A DNA stretch of 64,000 nucleotides from NCBI RefSeq assembly GCF_001428435.1, contig NZ_LMSO01000001.1, positions 781,656 to 845,655 of the forward strand. Reading direction: 5' to 3'. The position numbers and the translations under genes are program-made. Below the pieces are notes generated by a model, which had not been told where the DNA came from, searched no databases, and saw nothing but the letters and a program-made list of their open reading frames with translations. Every line of letters begins with the position of its first letter. Position 1 is the stretch's first letter. Of this stretch, positions 17,757 through 25,358 are shown piece by piece. The stretch comes from Arthrobacter sp. Soil782. Lineage in GTDB: Bacteria; Actinomycetota; Actinomycetes; Actinomycetales; Micrococcaceae.

Positions 17757-17821
17757 GCCGGTGCGTGGCACGTTCGTGGGGTCTTCCCGGCGAACCTGCC
17801 ATTTTCCGGCTACTTTGCGGG
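17757..17821. repeat. Dispersed palindromic element, family 2, copy A
   Basis: A degenerate inverted repeat starting GCCGGTGCGTGGCACG and ending TTTTCCGGCTACTTTGC. It aligns base by base over about 60 positions with the better-conserved palindrome at 27009-27078. It fills the gap between rhaM and the MocA gene, both on the minus strand. Confidence 0.6.
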
Positions 17822-17828
17822 CTGATGA

Positions 17829-18170
17829 TCATTCGGCGTGGGCGTCGAGCTGGTCCTCGAGGTGAAAGACCTCCTCGATCCGCACAAATCCTTCGTCCGG
17901 CCGGCCGTCGAGCTCCACGAAGAACTCGCCCATCTCGGCCTGCCAGCGGGCATTGACGTCGGTCTCGGCCATAGCGCTCTGGGCTGCGGCGAGGTCATCC
18001 GACTCGACGTACCCGATCAGGAGGCCATCCGGCCGGAGGAAGAGCGAGTAGTTGTTCCAGCCGGTGTCCTTGAGGGCGCGGAGCATGTCCGGCCAGACGG
18101 CGGCATGGCGCTCCTTGTACTCCTCAAGGCGGTCGGGCTTCACCTGCAACTGGAAGCAGACGCGTTCCAT
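17829..18170 (-). CDS. rhaM: L-rhamnose mutarotase
   Basis: The 113-residue protein MERVCFQLQVKPDRLEEYKE matches the RhaM family (DUF718). It has RHAAVWPDML with the active-site His, WNNYSLFLRPDGLLIGYVE, and MAETDVNARWQAEM. It interconverts alpha- and beta-L-rhamnopyranose and so feeds RhaI. I choose ATG 18170 because GAGGAGAAC precedes it, family members start at this point, and the operator 18192-18205 lies just upstream; a longer frame from 18260 would run through that operator. It is first of the minus-strand set rhaM - MocA - GH43-like, with a family-2 repeat after it. Confidence 0.95.
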   Translation of the reverse strand: MERVCFQLQVKPDRLEEYKERHAAVWPDMLRALKDTGWNNYSLFLRPDGLLIGYVESDDLAAAQSAMAETDVNARWQAEMGEFFVELDGRPDEGFVRIEEVFHLEDQLDAHAE

Positions 18171-18191
18171 AGTTCTCCTCGTCGAGCGGGT

Positions 18192-18205
18192 ATGAATCGT
18201 TTCAT
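18192..18205. promoter_or_regulatory. Rhamnose operator upstream of rhaM, ATGAATCGTTTCAT
   Basis: A near-perfect 14-bp palindrome (arms ATGAA/TTCAT, centre TCGT), 22-35 bases upstream of the rhaM start. It is the same type as TGAATCGATTCA before rhaI and is probably bound by the adjacent LacI-family repressor. Confidence 0.7.
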
Positions 18206-18247
18206 GGATGCTACCACTGCGACTTGCCAGGGAGCTCGCCTGCCCGC

Positions 18248-18309
18248 AACTTTTGCGCACCTACGGTGACTCAAATCGGCGTCGGACTCGCCGGAGCTGC
18301 GCAAAAGTT
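18248..18309. repeat. Dispersed palindromic element, family 1, copy C
   Basis: Perfect outer arms AACTTTTGCGCA (18248-18259) and TGCGCAAAAGTT (18298-18309) with a poorly paired centre. It follows the repressor stop on the minus strand and precedes the rhaM operator, so it may end the repressor transcript. Confidence 0.75.
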
Positions 18310-18326
18310 CCCAAGAATGCGACGGG

Positions 18327-19325
18327 CTAGAGAGTGCTCCCCCGGCTGACCAGCTCCGGCTGGAAGATGACCTGGCGGCTCTCGGGTGAAGTCCGGTCAA
18401 TCGCCTCAAGCAACAGTTCGACGGCGGTGCGCCCCATCAGCTCCGTTGGCCGCCGCACTGTGGACAGCGGAACAACCGCGGACTGGGCGAAATCGATGTC
18501 GTCGTAGCCGATCAGCGCGAGGTCCTCCGGAATCCGCAACCCGCGGATGAGCAGCACAGCCTGCATCACGCCGATGGCCAGCAGATCGTTGGCGCAGAAA
18601 ATGCCGTCCGGCAGGCCTTCCCTGCCGCGCTCCGCAAGGAGTTCACCGGCCGCACGCCCCGCCAGCACGGTCATCGCGGCGGCTTCCACCACCTCGAGCT
18701 CGGCATCCGGGTACTCCTCCACAGCCTGCTGCGCTCCGGTCAGGCGGTCCGCAACCTGCTGGATGTCGGTGGACGCTCCGATGAACGCGATGCGCCGCCG
18801 CCCGCGCGAGAGCATGTGCTTCACCGCCATGTAACCGCCGGCGACATCATCCACTGACACTGAACTGACCCGGCGCTGCGGGTCCACCCGGTCCACCAAA
18901 ACCACGGGCACGCCGTGAGCGCGCAGCTGTTCGAGCCGGGAATCGACGTTACCTACCGGCGAAATCAGAACACCCTTGACCCGCTGCTGCTCGAACACAT
19001 CGAGATAGCGGCTTTCGCGGCCGGCGTCATGCCCACTGTCCCCCAGCAGCACGGTGCTGTCCGACTCCGCCGCCCGGTCTTCGGCGGCGCGCGCCAGCGA
19101 AGAGAAGAACGGATTACTGACGTCGAGGACGATGAGCCCAATGGTGCGGCTGAGCCCGGCACGGAGCTGGCGAGCGGCATCATTGCGCACGAAGCCCAGT
19201 TCCGAGATGACGCTGAGCACCCGCTCGCGGGTCTTTTCAGCTACGCGGTCCGGGTTGTTGAGCACGTTCGATACTGTGCCCACGGCAACCTGCGCCTGGT
19301 CGGCAACGTCTTTGATACTGACCAT
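18327..19325 (-). CDS. LacI-family transcriptional repressor, probable rhamnose regulator
   Basis: A 332-residue regulator, normal length for LacI. It starts MVSIKDVADQAQVAVGTVSN (helix-turn-helix and hinge helix, residues 1-60, ending in AARQLRAGLSRTIGLIV). A periplasmic-binding-like effector domain follows, with GVLISPVGNVD, VVLVDRVDP, DDVAGGYMAVKHML and IFCANDLLAIGVMQA. The start is ATG 19325, where the helix-turn-helix begins; a longer frame to 19424 would add 33 unlikely residues. It diverges from rhaI and is flanked by operators at 18192 and 19447. The effector is probably L-rhamnose or a pathway intermediate (inference from context). Confidence 0.93.
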   Translation of the reverse strand: MVSIKDVADQAQVAVGTVSNVLNNPDRVAEKTRERVLSVISELGFVRNDAARQLRAGLSRTIGLIVLDVSNPFFSSLARAAEDRAAESDSTVLLGDSGHDAGRESRYLDVFEQQRVKGVLISPVGNVDSRLEQLRAHGVPVVLVDRVDPQRRVSSVSVDDVAGGYMAVKHMLSRGRRRIAFIGASTDIQQVADRLTGAQQAVEEYPDAELEVVEAAAMTVLAGRAAGELLAERGREGLPDGIFCANDLLAIGVMQAVLLIRGLRIPEDLALIGYDDIDFAQSAVVPLSTVRRPTELMGRTAVELLLEAIDRTSPESRQVIFQPELVSRGSTL

Positions 19326-19404
19326 CCGGGCAGACCCTCGTTTCCTGGAAGTGACGGGCTGTAGACAAGCGATGGATGAAAATGTGCACTCTTCACGAGA
19401 ATGC

Positions 19405-19433
19405 TTGACACCACTTATCGCCAAGGATACCTT
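19405..19433 (+). promoter_or_regulatory. Candidate promoter of the rhaI operon
   Basis: A perfect TTGACA (-35, 19405-19410), a 17-bp spacer, and a weak -10 TACCTT (19428-19433). The operator begins 14 bases downstream, so a bound repressor would cover the start site. This leaves a leader of about 135 bases before the rhaI ATG, in which I see no riboswitch-like structure. Confidence 0.5.
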
Positions 19434-19446
19434 TGAAACGTACTAA

Positions 19447-19472
19447 TGAATCGATTCAATATTTGATTCATT
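19447..19472. promoter_or_regulatory. Rhamnose operator of the rhaI operon, TGAATCGATTCA plus half site
   Basis: A perfect 12-bp palindrome at 19447-19458, followed by a half site TGATTCATT ending at 19472, and preceded by TTGAAACG near 19433. It lies just downstream of the candidate promoter and between the divergent repressor and rhaI genes, so it can serve both autoregulation and operon control. Confidence 0.75.
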
Positions 19473-19576
19473 ACCTGACCGTCACCGCCGCCTCCTTCAG
19501 GCCTAGTGAAAAGTCAGTGCAAAACAACGACGATGCGCGCGGGCTTGCAGCCGGCAGCTGTAAATGGAGAGTAGTT

Positions 19577-20743
19577 ATGGTTGACCTGAGCCGCATAACG
19601 CCAACCCTGGAGAACCTCGCTATTGAGGTGCCGTCCTGGGCCTACGGCAATTCCGGAACCCGCTTCAAGGTGTTTCAGACTCCCGGCACTCCGCGCACTG
19701 TGCAGGAGAAGATCGCCGACGCCGCCAAGGTTAACGAGCTGACCGGCCTTGCGCCCTCCGTTGCCTTGCACATTCCCTGGGACAAGGTGGCAAACTACGG
19801 CGCGCTTTCTGACTTCGCGCAGGGCCTCGGCGTCAGGCTGGGAACGATCAACAGCAACACGTTCCAGGACGACATCTACAAGTTCGGGTCTCTGACCCAC
19901 AGCGACGCCGCCGTGCGGAACAAGGCCCTCGACCACATGTACGAGTGCATCGACGTCATGAACGTCACCGGTTCACAGGACCTGAAGATCTGGCTGGCTG
20001 ACGGCACCAACTACCCCGGCCAGGGCGACATGCGCTCACGCCAGGACTGGCTGCATGATTCCCTGCAGAAGGTTTACGAGCGCCTCGGTGATGACCAGCG
20101 CATGGTCCTCGAGTACAAGTTCTTCGAGCCGGCTTTCTACCACACCGACGTCCCTGACTGGGGAACTTCCTACGCCCACACCCTGGCCCTCGGTGAGAAG
20201 GCCATGGTCTGCCTCGACACGGGCCACCACGCACCCGGCACCAACATCGAATTCATCGTGGCGCAGCTGATCCGCCTGGGCAAGCTCGGATCCTTCGACT
20301 TCAACTCGCGCTTCTACGCGGATGATGACCTGATCGTGGGGGCAGCGGATCCGTTCCAGCTGTTCCGCATCATGTACGAGGTGGCCCGCGGCGGCGCTCT
20401 CGACCCGGCTGCCAACGTGGCGCTGATGCTGGACCAGTGCCACAACCTCGAAGAGAAGATCCCCGGCCAGATCCGCTCGGTCCTCAATGTGCAGGAGATG
20501 ACCGCCCGCGCGCTCCTCGTCGACCGTGACAAGCTGACCAAGGCCCAGGAAGCAGGCGACGTGCTCGGCGCCCACGCCCTCTTCATGGACGCCTTCTACA
20601 CCGACGTCCGTCCGGCACTTGCCCAGTGGCGTGAATCCCGCGGACTTCCCGCGGACCCCATGGCTGCCTACGCGGCCAGCGGCTACCAGGAAATCATCAA
20701 CGCTGACCGTGAGGGCGGGCAGCAGGCAGGATGGGGCGCGTAA
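19577..20743 (+). CDS. rhaI: L-rhamnose isomerase (Gram-positive/Pseudomonas type)
   Basis: The 388-residue TIM-barrel enzyme converts L-rhamnose to L-rhamnulose. It matches the RhaI family rather than E. coli RhaA. Likely metal ligands and active-site residues include Glu179 and Lys181 in LEYKFFEP, Asp214 and His217 in CLDTGHHAPG, and acidic residues in DFNSRFYADDDL (241-251). The start is ATG 19577 with GGAGA nine bases before; the frame is open upstream to 19433, but that part runs through the operator and has no family similarity. It is first of the six-gene plus-strand operon; the next gene begins 2 bases after its stop. Confidence 0.95.
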   Translation: MVDLSRITPTLENLAIEVPSWAYGNSGTRFKVFQTPGTPRTVQEKIADAAKVNELTGLAPSVALHIPWDKVANYGALSDFAQGLGVRLGTINSNTFQDDIYKFGSLTHSDAAVRNKALDHMYECIDVMNVTGSQDLKIWLADGTNYPGQGDMRSRQDWLHDSLQKVYERLGDDQRMVLEYKFFEPAFYHTDVPDWGTSYAHTLALGEKAMVCLDTGHHAPGTNIEFIVAQLIRLGKLGSFDFNSRFYADDDLIVGAADPFQLFRIMYEVARGGALDPAANVALMLDQCHNLEEKIPGQIRSVLNVQEMTARALLVDRDKLTKAQEAGDVLGAHALFMDAFYTDVRPALAQWRESRGLPADPMAAYAASGYQEIINADREGGQQAGWGA

Positions 20744-20745
20744 CC

Positions 20746-22782
20746 ATGACTAACCAAACCGTTCAGGACCTCATCAACCGCTCCAACCGGCTCGGTGCGG
20801 ACAAGCGCAACACGAACTACGCCGGCGGCAACACCTCCGCCAAGGGCAGCGACACCGACCCCGTCACCGGCGAGAACGTCGAGCTGCTCTGGGTGAAGGG
20901 CTCCGGCGGTGACCTCGGCACCCTTAAGGAACAGGGCCTGGCCGTACTCCGCCTCGACCGTCTCCGTGCCCTGACCAACGTCTACCCTGGCCTTGACCGC
21001 GAGGACGAGATGGTCGCGGCGTTCGATTACACCCTGCACGGCAAGGGCGGCGCGGCACCTTCCATCGACACCGCCATGCACGGCCTCGTCGACGCCGCAC
21101 ACGTTGACCACCTGCACCCGGATTCCGGCATCGCCATCGCCACCGCGGTCGACGGCGAAGCACTCACCGAAAAGATCTTCGGCGACAAGGTGGTGTGGGT
21201 GCCCTGGCGGCGTCCGGGCTTCCAGCTCGGCCTGGACATCGCCGCAATCAAGGCCGAAAACCCGCAGGCCGTCGGCACCATACTCGGCGGGCACGGCATC
21301 ACCGCGTGGGGTGAAACCTCCGACGAGGCCGAGAACAATTCACTGTGGATGATCGAAACCGCCGAGCGCTACATTGCCGAGAACGGAAACCCAACGGCGT
21401 TCGGTGAGCCCCTCGACGGCTACGCCGCGCTCTCGTCTGAGGCGCGCCGTGCGAAGGCCGCCGCCCTCGCCCCGGTGATCCGTGGCCTGGCCTCCACCGA
21501 CCGCGCGCAGGTGGGGCACTTCACCGACGACGACGCCGTTCTGGACTTTTTGAGCGCAGCTGAACATCCGCGCCTGGCGGCACTAGGCACTTCCTGCCCG
21601 GACCACTTCCTGCGCACCAAGGTCAAGCCCTTGGTCCTGGACCTGCCCGCGGACGCCTCCGTCGAGGACTCCATCACCCGGCTGAAGGAACTCCACAAGG
21701 AATACCGCGCGGATTACCAGTCCTACTACGAGCGCCACGCCCAAGAGGATTCCCCGGCCATGCGCGGAGCCGACCCGGCAATCGTGCTGATCCCCGGCGT
21801 CGGAATGTTTTCCTACGGTGCCAACAAGCAGACCGCTCGCGTAGCCGGTGAGTTCTACATCAACGCCATCAACGTGATGCGCGGCGCTGAGGCGATTTCC
21901 ACCTACGCCCCGATCGATGAGTCGGAGAAGTTCCGCATCGAGTACTGGGCGCTGGAAGAGGCCAAGCTCGCCCGGATGCCCAAGCCGAAGTCCCACGCCA
22001 CCCGCATCGCACTGGTAACCGGCGCGGCCTCGGGCATCGGCAAGGCCATCGCCACCCGCCTCGCAGCGGAGGGCGCGTGCGTGGTTATCGCCGACCTGAA
22101 CCTCGAAAACGCCGAGAAGGTCGCCGAGGAACTTGGCGGACCGGACGTCGCCATCGGCATCCAGGCCGACGTCACCAATCCCGAGCAGGTCCAGCAAGCA
22201 ATCAACGCCGCAGTCCTGGCCTTCGGCGGACTGGACCTTGTGGTCAACAACGCCGGGCTTTCGATCTCCAAGCCGCTGCTGGAGACCTCCGAGAAGGACT
22301 GGGACCTGCAGCACAACGTGATGGCCAAGGGATCGTTCCTGGTCTCGAAGGCCGCCGCGCAGGTCCTCATCGACCAGGAAATGGGCGGGGACATCATCTA
22401 CATCTCGTCCAAGAACTCTGTCTTCGCCGGGCCGAACAACATCGCGTATTCAGCCACCAAAGCCGACCAGGCCCATCAGGTGCGTCTGCTGGCCGCTGAA
22501 CTCGGCGAGTACGGCGTCCGCGTCAACGGCATCAACCCCGACGGCGTGGTCCGCGGCTCCGGTATCTTCGCCGGCGGCTGGGGAGCCAAGCGCGCCGCGG
22601 TCTACGGGGTGGATGAAGAAAAGCTCGGCGAGTACTACGCCCAGCGGACCCTGCTCAAGCGCGAGGTGCTGCCCGAGAACGTGGCGAACGCGGCCGCGGT
22701 CCTCACCTCCGCCGAACTGTCCCACACCACCGGGCTGCACGTTCCGGTCGATGCGGGCGTAGCCGCCGCCTTCCTCCGGTAA
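20746..22782 (+). CDS. rhaD: Bifunctional rhamnulose-1-phosphate aldolase / short-chain alcohol dehydrogenase
   Basis: This 678-residue fusion has two domains. Residues 1 to about 400 are a class II aldolase with zinc ligands His119, His122 and His124 in HVDHLHPDSG and His183 in GGHGITAWGE. Residues 418-678 are an SDR dehydrogenase with the TGAASGIG nucleotide loop (425-432), NNAG (501-504), catalytic Ser554/555, and Tyr568-Lys572 in YSATK. The aldolase splits L-rhamnulose-1-phosphate into DHAP and L-lactaldehyde, and the dehydrogenase acts on lactaldehyde. I choose ATG 20746 over the in-frame ATG 20731, which lies within the rhaI coding end. This fusion is the standard form in actinobacteria and bacilli (RhaEW type). 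Confidence 0.95.
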   Translation: MTNQTVQDLINRSNRLGADKRNTNYAGGNTSAKGSDTDPVTGENVELLWVKGSGGDLGTLKEQGLAVLRLDRLRALTNVYPGLDREDEMVAAFDYTLHGKGGAAPSIDTAMHGLVDAAHVDHLHPDSGIAIATAVDGEALTEKIFGDKVVWVPWRRPGFQLGLDIAAIKAENPQAVGTILGGHGITAWGETSDEAENNSLWMIETAERYIAENGNPTAFGEPLDGYAALSSEARRAKAAALAPVIRGLASTDRAQVGHFTDDDAVLDFLSAAEHPRLAALGTSCPDHFLRTKVKPLVLDLPADASVEDSITRLKELHKEYRADYQSYYERHAQEDSPAMRGADPAIVLIPGVGMFSYGANKQTARVAGEFYINAINVMRGAEAISTYAPIDESEKFRIEYWALEEAKLARMPKPKSHATRIALVTGAASGIGKAIATRLAAEGACVVIADLNLENAEKVAEELGGPDVAIGIQADVTNPEQVQQAINAAVLAFGGLDLVVNNAGLSISKPLLETSEKDWDLQHNVMAKGSFLVSKAAAQVLIDQEMGGDIIYISSKNSVFAGPNNIAYSATKADQAHQVRLLAAELGEYGVRVNGINPDGVVRGSGIFAGGWGAKRAAVYGVDEEKLGEYYAQRTLLKREVLPENVANAAAVLTSAELSHTTGLHVPVDAGVAAAFLR

Positions 22783-22792
22783 TCGGCTCAGC

Positions 22793-24235
22793 ATGAAGTC
22801 GGTATACGCAGCCGTCGATATCGGTGCCTCATCCGGCCGGGTTATCCTCGGCCGAATGGGCACCGACGGCCCGTCACTTGAGGTCATCCATCGATTCCCG
22901 AACGGCGTGCAGGAAATCGACGGCGCCCTCCGCTGGGACATCGACGCCCTCTTCGAGGAGGTGCTGTACGGCCTCACCCTCGCCCGCGAACTCACAGACG
23001 CAAAGGGCGAACGGGTGGTGAGCATCGGCGTCGACACCTGGGCCGTGGACTACGGATTAGTGCACGACGACGGCGCTCTCGCCTCCCAGCCGCACAGTTA
23101 CCGTGACTCGCGCACGACTGGGGTTCTCGATCGGGTGCACGAAACCGTTCCGTTCGAGCAGCTGTATGAAACCACCGGGCTCCAGTTCCTGCCGTTCAAC
23201 ACTGTCTACCAGCTGGCGGCTGAACCCTCCCTTGAGAACGTCCAGGCGCTGTTGATCCCGGACCTGCTCGGCTTCTGGCTCACCGGCGAACGCCGGACCG
23301 AAATCACGAACGCCTCAACCACCGGACTGCTCGATGCCGCAACGGGCAACTTCTCAAGCCACCTTCTCGATGCCGTCGACATTCCGCGGAGAATCTTCCC
23401 GACGCTGATGGAACCGGGGGAAACGCTGGGCACCCTGCTGCCCTCCATCACCGAACGGACAGGGCTGAATTCCGCCACCACGGTCATCGCCGTAGGCTCC
23501 CACGACACAGCATCCGCCGTGGCCGCAGTGCCCGCGGGAGTAGACAACTTTGCCTACATCTCCTCCGGCACCTGGTCGCTGGTGGGCGTCGAACTGTCCG
23601 AACCGATCCTCAGCCCGACCAGCCGCGCTGCGAACTTCACGAATGAACGCGGCGTTGACGGCACCATCCGGTACCTGCGCAACTGCGGCGGACTGTGGCT
23701 GCTCCAGGAGTGCCTGCGTGAGTGGGGGCGATCCGTGACCCTCGAGCAAGTTCTCGCTGAGGCTGCCGAGCTGCCGACCGGCGGTCCGCGAATCGACGCC
23801 GATTCCGACGACTTCATCGCGCCAGACAACATGCCACACCGCATCCGCAGCGCGGCGGGCGAAGCGCTTGAGTCTCCTGCCGCCGTCGTTCGCTGCATCC
23901 TGGACAGCCTCGCGCGGGTGTATGCACGCACGCTCGAGCAGGCGGCAGAACTTAGCGGTAAGCCGATCGACGTCGTGCACATTGTCGGCGGCGGTTCGCA
24001 GAACCGGCTGCTGTGCCAGCTCACCGCGGACGCCACGGGGCTTCCCGTTCTTGCCGGGCCGGTGGAGGCCACGGCCCTTGGCAACGTGCTGGTTCAAGCG
24101 CGTGCCGACGGCGCACTGGGCGCGGGAGCTCTCGGTGCCGGAGCCACGCTGGACGACCTCCGTACCGCCGTCCGGAGCACAGCCCAGACCACGCGTTATG
24201 AACCTGCACGACAAACCGAAACAGCACTGACCTAG
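22793..24235 (+). CDS. rhaB: Rhamnulokinase
   Basis: The 480-residue FGGY-family kinase starts YAAVDIGASSGRVILG (ATP-binding phosphate 1 loop). It continues with GALRWDIDALFEEVLYGL, GVDTWAVDYGLV with the catalytic-type Asp, and the C-terminal HIVGGGSQNRLLCQLTADATG adenosine loop. This order fits RhaB, which phosphorylates L-rhamnulose at C1. Length matches the family. It lies 10 bases after the aldolase-dehydrogenase stop with a weak ribosome site, so coupling to upstream translation is likely. The C-terminal 20 residues are variable. Confidence 0.95.
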   Translation: MKSVYAAVDIGASSGRVILGRMGTDGPSLEVIHRFPNGVQEIDGALRWDIDALFEEVLYGLTLARELTDAKGERVVSIGVDTWAVDYGLVHDDGALASQPHSYRDSRTTGVLDRVHETVPFEQLYETTGLQFLPFNTVYQLAAEPSLENVQALLIPDLLGFWLTGERRTEITNASTTGLLDAATGNFSSHLLDAVDIPRRIFPTLMEPGETLGTLLPSITERTGLNSATTVIAVGSHDTASAVAAVPAGVDNFAYISSGTWSLVGVELSEPILSPTSRAANFTNERGVDGTIRYLRNCGGLWLLQECLREWGRSVTLEQVLAEAAELPTGGPRIDADSDDFIAPDNMPHRIRSAAGEALESPAAVVRCILDSLARVYARTLEQAAELSGKPIDVVHIVGGGSQNRLLCQLTADATGLPVLAGPVEATALGNVLVQARADGALGAGALGAGATLDDLRTAVRSTAQTTRYEPARQTETALT

Positions 24236-24248
24236 CAAAGGATCCGCA

Positions 24249-25358
24249 GTGGCAGTTCGCACCAAACCCATCCGTACCGCCGTCGTTGGAGGCGGAGGCA
24301 TCGCGCAGGGGCAGCACCTTCCCGGGCTGCGCGTCCTCGGCGATCGGGTGGAGATCGCAGCCATCGTCGACATGGACGGCGACCGGGCGCGGGAAGTTGC
24401 AGCAGAGTGGGGCGCGCCTTCCTCCAACACCTCCGTGGCCGCGATGCTGGAGGAGGTGCAGCCGGATCTCGTGCTGGTGTGCACGCCGCCCGGCTCGCAC
24501 ACTGACGCGGTCATCCGCTCGCTCGACGCCGGAGCCTCAGTCTGGTGCGAAAAGCCGCCGACCCTTTCCCTGGCCGAGTATGACGCCATCCTCGAGCACG
24601 AAGGCGCCGCGGGCCCGTATGCGTCCTACGTCTTCCAGCACCGCTTCGGATCGGCGGCGCGCACGCTCCGCGCGCAGATCGCCGCGGGGGATCTCGGGGC
24701 GCCTCTCGTGGGCATCTGCCACACGCTCTGGTACCGGGACGCCGCCTATTACGACGTCGCGTGGCGGGGTAAATGGGAGACCGAGGGCGGTGGACCCGCC
24801 ATGGGCCACGGCATCCACCAGATGGACCTGCTGCTGTCCCTGCTGGGCGACTGGACCGAAATCAGCGCGACCATGGCGACCCTGGGCCGTGATGTTGAGA
24901 CCGAAGACGTCTCCTTTGCCCACGCCACCTTCGAAAGCGGCGCCATTGTCTCGGTTGTGAACAGCGTGCTGTCGCCGCGGGAGACCAGCTACCTGCGCTT
25001 CGACTTCGCCCATGCCACCGTGGAGGTCGAGCACCTGTACGGGTATGACAATTCGCACTGGAAGTGGACGCCCGCGCCGCACGTCGATGCGAACACTGTG
25101 AGCTCCTGGGCGCCGACGCAAAACTTCGCCAGCTCACACGCTGTGCAGTTGGAGGAACTCGTGTCCTCCCTCGAGCGCGGCGAGCGCCCCGCGGCTTCCG
25201 GGCACGACGGACGGCGTGTGCTTGAGCTGATCGCGGGCCTGTACCAGTCGGCCATCACGGGCAAGCGGGTGCAGCGCAGTGAGCTGACCCGGGATAATCC
25301 GTTCTACTGGTCGATGAACGGTGCTTCCGCCACATTGAAGGAGACACTCGATGCCTGA
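24249..25358 (+). CDS. Gfo/Idh/MocA family oxidoreductase in the rhamnose operon
   Basis: A 369-residue oxidoreductase. The N-terminal Rossmann fold has TAVVGGGGIAQGQHLPGL; WCEKPPTLSLAEYD near residue 100 carries the EKP motif. The C-terminal domain has WRGKWETEGGG, MGHGIHQMDLLLSLLGDW, and ETEDVSFAHATFESGAIVS. It is a close paralogue of the minus-strand gene at 16643-17731. GTG 24249 follows AAAGGATCC. Its end overlaps the DUF6807 start by 8 bases. It is not a standard rhamnose pathway enzyme, so it probably acts on a related sugar, glycoside or acid taken in together with rhamnose (inference). Confidence 0.92.
   Translation: MAVRTKPIRTAVVGGGGIAQGQHLPGLRVLGDRVEIAAIVDMDGDRAREVAAEWGAPSSNTSVAAMLEEVQPDLVLVCTPPGSHTDAVIRSLDAGASVWCEKPPTLSLAEYDAILEHEGAAGPYASYVFQHRFGSAARTLRAQIAAGDLGAPLVGICHTLWYRDAAYYDVAWRGKWETEGGGPAMGHGIHQMDLLLSLLGDWTEISATMATLGRDVETEDVSFAHATFESGAIVSVVNSVLSPRETSYLRFDFAHATVEVEHLYGYDNSHWKWTPAPHVDANTVSSWAPTQNFASSHAVQLEELVSSLERGERPAASGHDGRRVLELIAGLYQSAITGKRVQRSELTRDNPFYWSMNGASATLKETLDA

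Noticed and set aside
19433-19576. Upstream in-frame extension of rhaI
   Set aside because: It contains the TGAATCGATTCA operator and the likely 5' leader, and the family begins near the ATG at 19577 with its own ribosome site.
19434-19576. Riboswitch in the rhaI leader
   Set aside because: The leader contains operator palindromes but no structure resembling a known riboswitch.
23354-24589. 411-codon minus-strand frame across the rhaB/MocA junction
   Set aside because: It is antisense to two well-supported genes and its residue composition is the Arg/Ala/Gly-rich kind of a shadow frame.
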